The notes below the pieces were generated by a model. It did no database searches. It was not told where the DNA came from and saw nothing but the letters and a program-made list of their open reading frames with translations. This document shows positions 34,001 through 43,961 of a stretch of 64,000 nucleotides of DNA, one piece after another; position 1 is the stretch's first letter; every line of letters starts with the position of its first letter. The DNA comes from Cristatella mucedo (Eukaryota; Bryozoa; Phylactolaemata; Cristatellidae), in NCBI GenBank assembly GCA_009760855.2, contig WPIO01000009.1:9005001-9069000 (forward strand), in the 5' to 3' direction. The translations under genes and the position numbers were made by a program.

Positions 34001-35779
34001 TCGGCGGCCTCGGCGGCGGCGGCGGCGCCGGCGCCGCCGCCGCCGCCGGCCTTGCGCTCTCCCTCGCCGGGCACGGCGGCGGCGGGGTCCGCCGACTTGC
34101 CGCGGAGGAGCCGCGCGGCGGCCGCGTCCTCCTGCTTCTTGCGCAGCCAGGCGCGGAAGGCGTCCTCGTTCTCCTCGCGCTTGCGCCTCTCCCTCTCCTT
34201 CTGGCGCTGCTGCGCGCTCTGCTGCGTCTCGTGCAGAAGCCGCTCGCGCCTCTCCTTCGCCTCGCGCTGCTCGGGTGTCAGTCCGTACGGTGACCTGTAG
34301 CCGCTGTCAGTCCACAGAGGCGCCGCCAGCGGCGACGCGGCGCTGCGAGCGCGCGGCCGCTGCCTCGGCGCCGACGCCGCCGGCGGCGACCGCGGCCTCC
34401 CTCGGCTTGAGCCTTCGCCTTCGCCCGATGCCGACCCGCGCGCCGCCGCCGCCGACGACGACGACCAGCGCGCCGACGCCGTGGCCGGACGCGGGAAAGG
34501 CGGAGGTCGTGGCTCCGAGTCGCTGCCGCCGCTGCGCGACGACGACGACAACGACGGCACGGCGCTGTCCTCCGACGAAGCGCCGCCACTGCTTTCCGAG
34601 CCGTGCGGGCTGCTGTCGCCGCCGCCGCCGGCGTCATCGTCGTCGCCGCTGCCGCCTACGGCCTCCCAGCCGTCCTTGACGGGCATAGCGTAGCCAAGGG
34701 AATTCAGCTCCCTGATTGAGATGAGCTCAAACTTTCCCTCCATTTCAACCAGCACCTTTTCCTCGTCGTCTGCCGTAGAGGCCGCCGCGCCGCCGCCGCC
34801 TAGCGCGCTTCGCTCGGTCGGACCGCGGCCGAGCTCTGGTTCGCGTTCGGCTCGCGCAGCAGCGGCACCGGAACTGAGCGCTGCGCTCGGCACCCCGTCG
34901 GCGGGAGAGCTGAGCGAGGCGGCGTCGTCGTCGCCGACGCCGCCGTCGAGCGAGAGGTTCGGCTTTCCTGACTGTGGCGACTCCGTTACGAACTCATTCC
35001 GACCGCTATCCGGCGCATCGCGCTCGGGGCTGTCCGGCGGCGGCTCCGCGTCACTGCAGTCGGCAGGCAGAAGGACTTCAGTCACGTTCTCGCTAAACAC
35101 GATCATGCGCTGGCGATTCTTGTCGGGTGTCGGCTCCTGCTCCAGTGCAGCGTTAATTTCTCGCAATTTCTCGTGCATAACATAGGTCGGCCCGTCATTT
35201 ACCGGTAAACACGAGTCTAAAAGATAAACGGAACTGTTGATCAACCTCCTTAACATTTTTAACATCCTTACTTTTCAAAGTGAGTCCTCAAGATGACAAA
35301 AAGTGTAACGACAAAAAAGCGACGAAAGTGTTTCGTTTCCCGGCGCGGGCGTGGGTATACAAAGATATTTCCAATATGACGGCTAGTTGGTCGAAGACTC
35401 TAAGCTCGGGCTTGTCTGTCGTGAAAGTCTCAGCCGCAACACGATGCCACTCCTCACCGACCTGCACTGGCTCCCATCATCAAGAACCACCAAGCATCAT
35501 CAAGCAAGTTATCGACGTCTAGGTTCCATCAGTCAAAATTGGTCTCTTAGGGGTAAGGCGCTCGCACTGGTACCTGACTCGAGAGGCGTAGACGTGATCC
35601 GAGTCATCCAGCAGCAGCCAACTTATGGTCTAATAATCTTTAGTAGGGGATTTAACAGTCTCGTTTTATAGCGTCAGAAGAGCCTTAAAAAAGCTTAAAC
35701 CCGCATACTCGCCGCATCATTTACTCATATCGTACGAATTGTCTTGTGTGCGTGTGTGTATGTGTGCGTGTGTGTGTTT

Positions 35780-35821
<42 letters not shown>

Positions 35822-36006
35822 GTGCGTGTGTGTGTGTGTTTTCGCTCACTTACACATGCTGACTCTGTGCACTCTGTCGCTAATCAACTGATAATGAACA
35901 AGCTGCCTTTCCAGATTACGTAAAGCGCCTGGAAAGAGATGTATAGTTTTCTTAGCGCTTGCGACACCAATGTTTCGGTGTTAGTATCGCTAGCCGGAGA
36001 CTTGAA

Positions 36007-36059
<53 letters not shown>

Positions 36060-36479
36060 ATTCAGGCGCTTCACATATGACAAAGGGCTCGAGCCCACGA
36101 CCAAGCCAAACGTTGGACGGGGCGAGCACCTCAACCACTTGACTTGCGGCGTTCTCAGTGCGAGAGATCGCGATTCTTCGCTTTCCGAACCAAAGTTCCC
36201 GCCGCTTTTTATTTCAGAAGCGAACGCAACTCTCTCACGAGTGCATCGCCGCCGCCGCCGCACCGCTCTACCTGGATCGACATCTTCGTCGTCATCTACC
36301 GCCGCCGCCGCCGAGTTGCTGACGTCAGCTTGAGGGTCGGGGTCGTCGTGCCTCGCTGCCGACGCTGCGTCGCTGTATTCGCGTGGCTCCGCCTTCGCGA
36401 CGACTCCGTCCGGTCGGAGCCCGCTGAGCGGAGGCCAGGCCGCGAGCTCGCCGCCGCCGCCGCCGAGTGCGTCACTCAT
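30834..36479 (-). CDS. CCDC181: CCDC181 homologue, coiled-coil protein, complete (gene span over three exons)
   Basis: Exons 36479-36272, 35216-33857 and 31005-30834 join in phase (1+2, 2+1) into 1740 bases, 579 residues plus TAG; human CCDC181 is about 509. CCDC181 is known as a microtubule-binding protein of motile cilia and sperm flagella. Matching features in order: YVMHEKLREINAALEQEP (about 81-98), VLVEMEGKFELISIREL (about 224-240) against human ILVERDGKFELLNLQDI, then three copies of a W-K-K motif in a charged coiled coil, AFRAWLRKKQED (422), AFREWVRHKKEQ (479) and AYREWLHKKEKE (520), and a conserved end with IKLSEAIRDSQSFRYVDYY. Gly/Ser/Ala- and Asp-rich linkers account for the extra length. 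The N-terminal exon is supported by phase and composition more than by homology, and extra 5' exons are possible. Confidence 0.88.
31128..32425 (-). mobile_element. LINE fragment, RT end to 3' tail
   Basis: Starts on the + strand with (AAT)n and the hairpin complement AAAGTGCCCTCAAAGAACTC, then runs backward through the 3' UTR, ORF2 C-terminus, NDNKTNLLILGK-type segment and part of the RT around the AFDTIDH motif (near 32310). Several frameshifts. It lies in the same orientation as the host gene CCDC181. Confidence 0.88.
32922..33216. mobile_element. hAT-like MITE, 295 bp with 15-bp perfect TIRs
   Basis: CAGCGGCGGAGCCAG at 32922-32936 is matched exactly by its reverse complement at 33202-33216. 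A CAG(C/T)G start is typical of hAT TIRs. The interior has no ORF. A diverged second copy lies at 48831. Flanking 8-bp sequences (32914-32921 and 33217-33224) are only partly alike, so the target-site duplication is not clear. Confidence 0.75.
33857..35216 (-). CDS. CCDC181: CCDC181 exon 2
   Basis: Acceptor TTTATCTTTTAG ahead of 35216, donor AGA|GTGAGT at 33856. It encodes most of the protein: the YVMHEKLREI segment, the LVEMEGKFELISI motif, a long Gly/Ser/Asp-rich low-complexity linker, TDSGYRSPYGLTPEQREAKE, and the first two W-K-K coiled-coil repeats. Local GC is very high; the opposite strand is also open over long stretches, but only this frame carries the conserved motifs. Confidence 0.92.
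35400..35480 (+). mobile_element. LINE scrap
   Basis: GGGCTTGTCTGTCGTGAAAG and CTCACCGACCTGCACTGGCT match the ORF2 C-terminal segment. Confidence 0.65.
35748..35840. repeat. (GT)n microsatellite
   Basis: GT repeats with GCGT interruptions. Confidence 0.9.
35843..35955 (+). mobile_element. LINE 3' UTR fragment
   Basis: CACATGCTGACTCTGTGCAC and TAAAGCGCCTGGAAAGAGAT match the LINE 3' end; the hairpin is cut off. Confidence 0.65.
36008..36054. repeat. (TA)n microsatellite
   Basis: Pure TA tract at the edge of a SINE A copy. Confidence 0.95.
36055..36143 (-). mobile_element. SINE family A, partial
   Basis: ATTCAGGCGCTTCACATATG, GGGCTCGAGCCCACGACC and GGGGCGAGCACCTCAACCAC; the end of the tail is replaced by the TA tract. 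Confidence 0.75.
36272..36479 (-). CDS. CCDC181: CCDC181 first coding exon
   Basis: ATG at 36479-36477 (context CAAATGAG), donor CCAG|GTAGAG at 36271. It encodes MSDALGGGGGELAAW...VDDDEDVDP and ends with one base that makes Asp with exon 2. The acidic end sits where human CCDC181 has an EEEEDEE run just before the YIMEKIVQ segment. The start of the protein itself has no clear counterpart in the human one. The frame stays open upstream without another ATG within about 150 bases. Confidence 0.7.
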
Positions 36480-37040
36480 TTGAAGAGCATCCTGCGGGTA
36501 TAGAACAAGCGGAGATGGAGATGGAGATGCAAGATGGAGGCCACGAGAGCTCGCTCGTGCGAGCCAGGCGCTTAGCAGCAGTCGGCGTCGAGTCGGCGGC
36601 CGCTCAGTCGGTGGCTTGGCAGTCACGTGACGCGCGACGCGTGAAGCTGCTTCGCGGCCACCACCGCCGCCGGCGAACTCGAGGCCTCGGGCAGAGCTGT
36701 CGTCTGGCCGTCGCCGGCGTGCACCGCCGCCGGCGTATTTCTCTCGCTATTTCGCGTGCGCAATCCCGTGAGACCTGACTCACCCGCCTACGAGCCGACT
36801 GTTCGCTCCCGGCCGGCCGGAAGAAGTCGTGCGGCGACGCAAAATCTCGCGCAGCGCTCATCGGGCAACTTCAAAGTCGAAAGAAGGAGACGCATAGGGC
36901 GACGGCCATCTTCGGCTCGCGCCGCCTCGGCCGGCCGGGCGGCGGTGGCGGGCGATTTATCGAGTGGGGGCGGGGCCCGCGTGCGCACGCGGACGCCTGC
37001 TCGGATGAACGACGTGTCGGTGCAAGCTTCGAACGGCGTT
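36480..37040. promoter_or_regulatory. CpG-rich presumptive CCDC181 promoter
   Basis: Dense CpG, GCCGCC-type repeats and no coding motif, directly upstream of the CCDC181 start. The TSS cannot be placed from sequence alone. Confidence 0.4.
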
Positions 37041-37244
37041 TTGGGGGTCATTAGGCGTCTGTCTGAGCTTCACCGGCTCCCTACCCGGCATCGACTTTTG
37101 CTTTTTAAGTTAGTTACTCAGTCTGCCTTGCAGGTCACTTCAATCGCTGGCACCAGCCCACCTATACGATCTCCTTGCTGCGTCAACGCGCTCTCCGATC
37201 GCCCGCCCACCAGCATCGTAATCTCTCCGTACTCGCACTAATTT

Positions 37245-37665
37245 GAAATCTTTTATAATAATAATAATAATGCACTTGATAAAGCGCCCTCAGAGAACTC
37301 AATCTCTTTCTAGGTGCTTTACATTTGCATGCAAAGGGAAATGCAATTGAATGGTGAGTAATATCATGCTTGAAAAACAAACAACATGAATAACATGGTT
37401 AGGGGTGACACGCACAGGGTCAGCATGCAAATGTGGTTAGTGGCAGCATGCACAGTGTCAGCACGCATAAGCACATCAAGGACGAATCACAGGGACCCCC
37501 TAAATGCTGTCCTAAATAGATGTGTTTTTAAGTTCTTTTTAAATGTGGTCAAGTCAGGGGATGTCGTGACGCAAGTCGGGAGAGAGTTCCAGGCTTTGGG
37601 AGCATACGAACTCCAATGCATGGTCTCCAAAGGATTTGAGGTTTTTGGCGATCCTTTTTGGCGAT
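37245..37665 (-). mobile_element. LINE 3' fragment
   Basis: (AAT)n, the complement of the hairpin (AAAGCGCCCTCAGAGAACTC), 3' UTR and ORF2 end up to about 37640. A possible second LINE scrap (GAGCTTCACCGGCTCCCTAC) lies at 37055-37180. Confidence 0.88.
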
Positions 37666-37834
37666 CCTCGCCGGCCTTTTGGCGATTGAGCCTACAGATC
37701 GTGCGCACCAAAAGTCCATGCATCTGTTTTTATGAAAGCTCTGTTCTCAGCGCTTCTCGGTGCTTTTGTCCCGTAGCTTTGTGTTGGATTGGACAGCCTT
37801 GCATAGGACTTGAATAGATTCCAGTTCATGTGGT

Positions 37835-37876
37835 GTTAACAATAATAACTATTATTATTGTTATTATTATTATTAG
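37835..37876. repeat. (ATT)n short repeat
   Basis: AATAATAACTATTATTATTG and further ATT units; perhaps a LINE tail without its body. Confidence 0.7.
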
Positions 37877-40339
37877 GAAAACATTAGTTTAGATCACACT
37901 CACTCGCCAATCCGTCTAATCCAAACGAACGTCCGGCCTGCGCGCGTCGCTGGCATTGGCTATGTGGCTATGCGAGGGCACACTTGGCGCAAATAGCTCT
38001 TGCGTTCGTACTCGCATTTTCAGAGACGAAAGCACGCTCTCCGCGCACGGCCGCTGTCAGCAGCCGTCTCGCGGAGAGCGATTTCGGCTAAGTCAATTAA
38101 GCTGGCAGTTAATGGCACGGCGTTTTGCGGTCCTGGTTATTTCTTAAACTAGATATTCTAAAATAAAAGGATGCATACGTCATTCGCCACATGTTTGCCC
38201 GTTTTCCCACCCGGCGGCTCACGCCGTCGTCAGCGACCGCGTTGCAGCTATTCGTAGTTTACATTCGGCGACCTCTAACCGTATTGTTGACTGCCAATGC
38301 AGCCCGAGGGCAACTAAGAACGAGCCCAGAGTCTGATAGCGTGCTAACATGTTTTAAAGCTTACGAAGCGTTTCGAGTCGACGTACCTATGCGATTAATG
38401 TCGCTGACAGCGCCGCTCCTCGCTAGTGGCCGCCATGGCCGACCACTTCCGTTGTTGCTGTGTCATGGCAACAGCTGTTCCGGCCTGGCGTCTGCTAGTC
38501 TGCCGCAGCCGGGTGGGAGGGGGAGGCGTCCGCTCGCGCCTTTGCCTATGTGAGCGACACGAAAGGGAAAGGAGGTGTGTGGGCTCCTTGGTGATAAGCA
38601 AAGTGATATAATTAGCATATAATTAATAGCTGAAAACCTTGTCAGTTTGTATAGACGGCAAATTACTGGCCGCGCGGGTCAAACTGCATACTTTGTTTCG
38701 CTTGAGGTCAGCCGGGCGACCGACTAAATTACCTGTGCCCTATTTAAAAATTCCTTGTGCACGGATGACGGTCTTTCAAGAGGAGATTAAGATTAAGATT
38801 GAATCGCATGCACAATTTTGGAGTGTGATGGACCATGCGCGCGCGAAGCAGAATGGCCTCGTCCGCGTGTCTACTAGTTTTCCCTTACCGCATTTTTGGC
38901 GTATCTGTAGACAGGTTGGAGCCGCCTCTCACGCGAGCTGAACGAGTACGAATGCCTGCCTAATGTCAGTGCATTTTTTAAAAACAGTGCAAGAAGTGTA
39001 ATGGGAAGCATGAACTGAGTAGGTGACTGAGACAGAGATTGAAACGGAGAGACGAGATAGAGAGGGAGACAGAAAAGCCGAGAGAAAGCGAGAAAGAGAT
39101 AGATAGTGTAGTAATAATTATAAATACTACTGGTGCCAAGGCATACTGACCCCATGCACATATCTTCTACATGCGTTGGACTTTTTCTAGCAGTGGTAAA
39201 TGCTGCGCGAGATTTCACATTTCATTTAACCTTCCATCTCACTAAACTCGTGAGATTACTCCACGAATTCACTCCACATGGTTGCGTCCGGCATGATTTA
39301 AAGTTGCTAAGCCTCGTTTTAAAGGCCTAGAATAGCCAAAGTCTAAAGTCTGCTTGTGAAATTGCAGAGCTGGGATATTTTATATATACGTGAGCTTGCG
39401 CGTGCGTGTGTGTGTGCATGTGTGTGTGCATACATTCGCGTGTGTGAGTGTGTGTTTGCGTCCGTGTGTGTGTATGTGTGTGCGTCAATTTGAGCCATTA
39501 TTTCTGGAACTCCAAAAAGTGACGAGGAGTTCGCGATTGTAACTCCGGCGCCTTTTCTGCAACTCCCTGCCCTGAAGCCTTTCTGTGCAGAATCGGTAGC
39601 AAATTGCCTTAATCTCACGTAAAAGACTTTTGTGTTTATGTGCATCGTATACGTGTACACTTTAAGTATCTCACAACGGCTGAAACGCTACTATCCCGCA
39701 AGTCTGCAAAGAGAAAACCTTCAGTTATATGGGCAGCCGCTAGATGTGCCGTGCTACCTGGCAGAATATAGGTATGCACGAGGTATGATTTTTTTGCAAA
39801 TTCTCCGATCATTCTGTTGACCACACCCGGTGACGCACGGGACCGCATGGCTTCAAAGAAGCTGTGCCAAAAAAAATGTGTCGGAAGAAAAGGTGACTAA
39901 TGACTGATATTTCGGCTGCCTCGAGTGTTAAATAGTGTGAATTCACGATCTCTCTCGTTGCATGCAGCAGTTGCACCTCAGAGGTCTCCGAGTGACGTGA
40001 ATGCAAGCTCGTGAGTGGACTCTTCCGAATTCGAGCTAAGAATGATGTAATTCATCCTGCAGATAATGTTCGCACGGTGCAGATAAAAATAACGGAGCCG
40101 CCGGAAACAAACAGGCTCTTGGCCTGTTTGTTCCCGGTCGAATGTCTCTCTCAAAAGTTGGCATCCGTGAGGGAACACGACTCTTGCAGCCTGCGAGCAC
40201 CGGGCGGACAGCTTGCGAGGGCTCTCTCAGAGCTGCCTAAGCAGCCTCGCGAGACTAGCGAGCGAGTGGAGGGCAGACTCGGCGGTCCTGCCCAAATCCA
40301 TGCATTGGCGGCCTCTGTGGGGCCATCCATCTACCACAA
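37877..40339. other. no gene recognised
   Basis: Several open frames, none with a domain. A short GT-rich tract lies at about 39400-39482. An 11-bp inverted repeat occurs at 38035-38045 / 38070-38080. Confidence 0.5.
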
Positions 40340-40620
40340 ACTGCCGCCAGCTGTCGGGCGGGTTCGGAACGAACAATGGCCTGACAGTGCGAAAAACAAC
40401 GCATGCGTGGAATATAAGGGCTGCCGAAGGAGTACAACAGGAGGGGAGGGCTAGATCCCTCGACGCCGGCAGCCGTCTCGAGTGTGTAAACTGGGCATGA
40501 TCGGCGTAGTTTTGGAATAAAGGTTGTGGTGTTGGAGCCAGCAGACTTGTTGCTCGGTCTCGCTACCCAGCCCAAAGACAGGTCCTGTGGATGGCTGTCG
40601 CAACATCACTCTTGAGAAAG
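40340..40620 (+). mobile_element. possible solo LTR or other promoter-bearing repeat
   Basis: A TATA-like GGAATATAAGG near 40409 is followed about 105 bases later by AATAAA at 40518, a spacing seen in LTRs. No TG...CA boundaries, target duplication or second copy could be established. Confidence 0.25.
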
Positions 40621-40859
40621 CTTGAAAAATTATCGGCTGTTTTAGAAAATACACCAGCCATGGAGTTGCCCTCGGCAGCACCCTCGTAACCGGCATCCAA
40701 GGACTGACTACGTACCATTGCTAATACCTTATTGTGCTGACGGCGTCAAGCAGTATGCCTACCTGAAGTCCATAGTCTAGCATTGGACGAAACGCTATGC
40801 AGTTACGGGACAGCCGTTTTTGCAATTTTAGCAGAATGCACGAATGATACTCCAACAAA

Positions 40860-41013
40860 TTTGTTTTGTTTTTCATTTGTCGTTTTGTTTGTTTATCAAG
40901 CATGATTTTAATCACCATTCAATTGCATTTCCCTTTACAGCAAATGTAAAGCGCCTAGAGAGAGATTAAGTTCTCTGAGGGCGCTTTATCAAGTGCATTA
41001 TTATTATTATTAA
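40860..41013 (+). mobile_element. LINE 3' UTR fragment
   Basis: GCATTTCCCTTTACAGCAAA, the intact terminal hairpin AAGCGCCTAGAGAGAGATTA...GAGGGCGCTTTATC and (ATT)n. Confidence 0.88.
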
Positions 41014-41490
41014 CAAAGTTCTTATTCCTAAAGTTTCTGGACGAAACAACTGTCTAGAACTGGAACAACTGAAGCTAAAAACAACTTTCTTCCAATCGTC
41101 GATAGAAGCTAGCAAACTGTTTGGCAATGATTCAAATGACGTGTTAGTGCATGTGACTGACCGACTGAGCAAAGCGAGAAAAACAAACCGTCAATGGCGA
41201 TTTGAACGCCGTTTAAAATTTCGCTCAATTCGAGCAACTTGCTTGTCACTATTGTAGAACCTACCCACCTACCTACCTACCTATCTACTTACCGCAGGAG
41301 ATTTCCCAGAGTTCTTCAACGCAGGACAAGAGCCCCGAAGAACTCGAGCTTTTAGCAAACAGCTTTTCTTTTATAACTAACTATTTAGCCACCAAACGCC
41401 GAAAGCGATTCTTTGACGTAGTGAAAGGCGAAACCACACCTACAACTTGTAGTTTTAATAGTTTTGATGCAATCGCTCATACCGGAGAGT
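41014..41490. other. no gene recognised
   Basis: A/T-rich sequence with a short CCTA repeat near 41262-41290; nothing coding. Confidence 0.5.
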
Positions 41491-41499
41491 AAGGGTAGG

Positions 41500-41890
41500 A
41501 CGGCCTCGATCGGCCAGTACTAAGTTGATACTGCTTTAGCAGTTCGGCTCGCTGTGCTAGAATTAAGCCGCGGCGGCGGCGGACCTCTTAGATGGTTGTG
41601 ATGCCGCATCCGCCGCACAGAAACGTGATGTGGCAGACGGTTGTGCTTGGCCCAAACGGGCCAACCTCTTCCGCTAGTATTCAATCCGTTCGCTTGGCTA
41701 ATCACTACTGTCGATCAGTAGTGGGCGGAGCCTCGGCGGACCCAGTTCAATAGACTTGGTATATATCAGGCCGGCCGCCCTGCGACGCGCACGCACGCTG
41801 GACTCTGGAGCTGCTGCTTGGCACTCTGTTCTTCATTAAAAACTGACGACTTTGAAATGTGTATTTCTTAGCGGTATTTCGCCCTAAGAA
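41500..41890 (+). mobile_element. possible second LTR-like unit
   Basis: TATA box GGTATATATCAGG near 41758, then ATTAAA near 41836. An 8-bp hairpin (CACTACTG/CAGTAGTG) lies at 41703-41723. Boundaries unknown. Confidence 0.22.
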
Positions 41891-42008
41891 CACAACGTAG
41901 ATCAAGGTGTGAATTTTATACCTTATTATCCCGTCAACAAAGAACCGTAGCTACTCGTTTATTAAAGTGGAACGCATTGTCGAATATCTTAGATTCATAG
42001 ACCAACCT

Positions 42009-42165
42009 TGCTGCCGAGCTGGTTTGGTCTAGCGGTTAAGGTGCTCGCCCCGACCAAGGTCGGACTGAGGTCGTGGGCTCGAGCCCCGAGGCACATATGT
42101 GAAGCGCCTGAATAGAGATTAAGTTCTCTTGGGGCGCTATAAAAATGAATTATATATAATATTTA
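42009..42165 (+). mobile_element. tRNA-derived SINE, family A (best-preserved copy)
   Basis: Head CCGAGCTGGTTTGGTCTAGC with an A-box-like TGGTCTAGCGGTTAAGG, B box GGGCTCGAGCCCC, then the LINE-like tail: AAGCGCCTGAATAGAGATTA, AGTTCTCTTGGGGCGCTATA and an A/T-rich end. Not a tRNA gene: the 3' half of the cloverleaf is not complete and the unit runs straight into the tail. Confidence 0.88.
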
Positions 42166-42594
42166 AGACTTTTAGTGTTACCAGGCTATTCAAAATCGGA
42201 TACATTTTGAGCAGGCTGCTCAGATAATGTCCATCAGGATGATCACACCTCTCGAATTATCGAGAAATGTTTAGTCCCGGACATCCCTGCTTCGCCATCT
42301 TCCGGCGACAGCGACGGATAGAAAAGCGGCTTATTATCGTTGAAGCGACAGTACGGAGGTAAAAATATTGGTTTCGGCCCAATCTCGGTTGGATTTTCGT
42401 GAGCTAAACAAACTTGCTAGACGGTGTCCCTTAGCTCTGTTGGTTATAATTGGCAGACATAGTGGTTGGTGAGGCGGACTATCGCTAGCAATATGTGCTC
42501 TCACGATTAGGTAAGGAATGATAGTAAAGGTTCTGTCAGTGAGATAATGCCTGACACTCTTTCAGTGAGTAGACTGACTGTAGAATGAATAATT
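42166..42594. other. no gene recognised
   Basis: Unique-looking sequence between the SINE and the next LINE copy. Confidence 0.5.
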
Positions 42595-43460
42595 ATAATG
42601 ATGATACATTTGTATAGCACCCTCAGGGAATTAAATATCTTTCTTGGCACTTTACAGATGCTGTAAAAAAAGCATGACCCATGATTAGTGGTAACATTTG
42701 CAATGCAATCAAGCATAACAACGTTAGATGTGACATGCACGGGTCAACATGTAGATACAGTTAGTAGCAGCAGGCAGTGTCAGCTCGCATAAATGCACAA
42801 AAGACGAATAACAAGGACCCACTGAATTCTGTAATAAACAGGTGTTTTAAGCTTCTTTTTAAAATTTTTCATGTCAGGGGATGTCATGATGTCAATCAGA
42901 AGTGAGCTAGAGACTTTGAGAGCAAATGAACCACAGTCACGGACGCCAAAGGTTTTGAGGTTCGTGTGAGGTTTAGCTAATCGATTTGAGTCAGAACAGC
43001 GGGTTGTACAATGCTTGGCCTGGTGGATTAGTATTTCTGATAGGTAGGCTGCCTGGTGGGTTAGAATTTCCTATACGTAGTCTGGAGCCAGAGAATGAAG
43101 AGACCTACAAGTAAGTGACAGAACCTCGAATTCGACGACCTGATTGATGGGAAGCCAGTGCAGGTAGGCGAGGAATGGTGCGGCGTGGCTGCGTCATTCA
43201 CCACAGACAAGCCTAGCGGCAGAGTTTTTCATCATCTATAAGCGCCTGATTTCGCAGGCCGGTAGACCCGCAAGCAGTCAGTTATAGAAGTCGAGACGAG
43301 ATGTCACAAATGCATGGATCCATTTGGATGTAGTAGTCCTGTCTAAGGAAGCCCGAATTTTAGCAATGTTATGTAAAGGAAAGTAGGTACACTTGACTGT
43401 GGTGGTGATGTGATAGTCTAATGAAAGGTCGCTTTGTACGAAGACAAGTGCGCAGTTATT
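42595..43460 (-). mobile_element. old LINE fragment
   Basis: Runs from an eroded hairpin complement (near 42608-42650) backward through the 3' UTR and ORF2 C-terminus to about the SDLSLDYHI segment at 43410. More diverged than the copies at 6088, 20279 and 37245. Confidence 0.85.
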
Positions 43461-43813
43461 TGCTAGCGGGCCCATTTAGTAGACGCGAGCCGCTCTAGCC
43501 ATCAAGACTCATCTTATGACGTGCCCCGTGGGCGTGACCAAACTGCCCCGAGCATCTCCCTTGAGTATCTATGGGATCCTGCGTGGGCCCTGGAAACAAC
43601 GGATTGTAAGTTATGCCACGATTTGCGCCTGAAGAATACCAGACGAGCACTTTCAGAGGATATTATGCAAATAATCAAGCAAATCGACTGACGATGCACC
43701 ATCATTAGATGCGCTATTAGCGGCAGTACACGTGCCAACGCGTTTCCGTCTGCAGATACTACTTGATTACTGTATCTGCTGGCTTGGCCGGGTCGGCGTG
43801 TGCTGCGGCGGCC
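43461..43813 (+). promoter_or_regulatory. PRDX4 5' flank
   Basis: About 350 bases between a LINE remnant and the PRDX4 start codon; the promoter should lie here, but no TATA box is evident. Confidence 0.35.
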
Positions 43814-43961
43814 ATGCGTTTCGCCGAGATCTGCTGTGTTCAGCTGTTTCTAGCTGTAGCCATTGCAGAAGAAGCTTGCCAAGTTTTTGGAGAGGGTCAC
43901 GTTTACCCGCAAGAGCTTAGGAAGAGCTCGGGGCACCAGCTACACTGGAGCAAAGCGCAGA
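43814..43961 (+). CDS. PRDX4: PRDX4 exon 1 (signal peptide and N-terminal Cys)
   Basis: ATG at 43814 in a good context (GCGGCCATGC) and donor A|GTGAGT at 43962. It encodes the signal peptide and the conserved lead HVYPQELRK...HWSKAQ, and ends with one base of an Ile codon. Human PRDX4 has EEECHFYAGGQVYPGE and LSKAKISKPAP at the same places. Confidence 0.92.

Larger units (their letters stand above)
35217..36271 (-). other. CCDC181 intron 1
   Basis: Holds a LINE scrap (35400-35480), a GT tract, a LINE 3' end, a TA tract and a SINE A copy. Confidence 0.7.

Noticed and set aside
42009-42095. tRNA gene
   Set aside because: Boxes A and B are present but the sequence runs into the LINE-like tail and recurs in many diverged copies; it is a SINE head. 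The same applies to 555-640 and 5478-5560.
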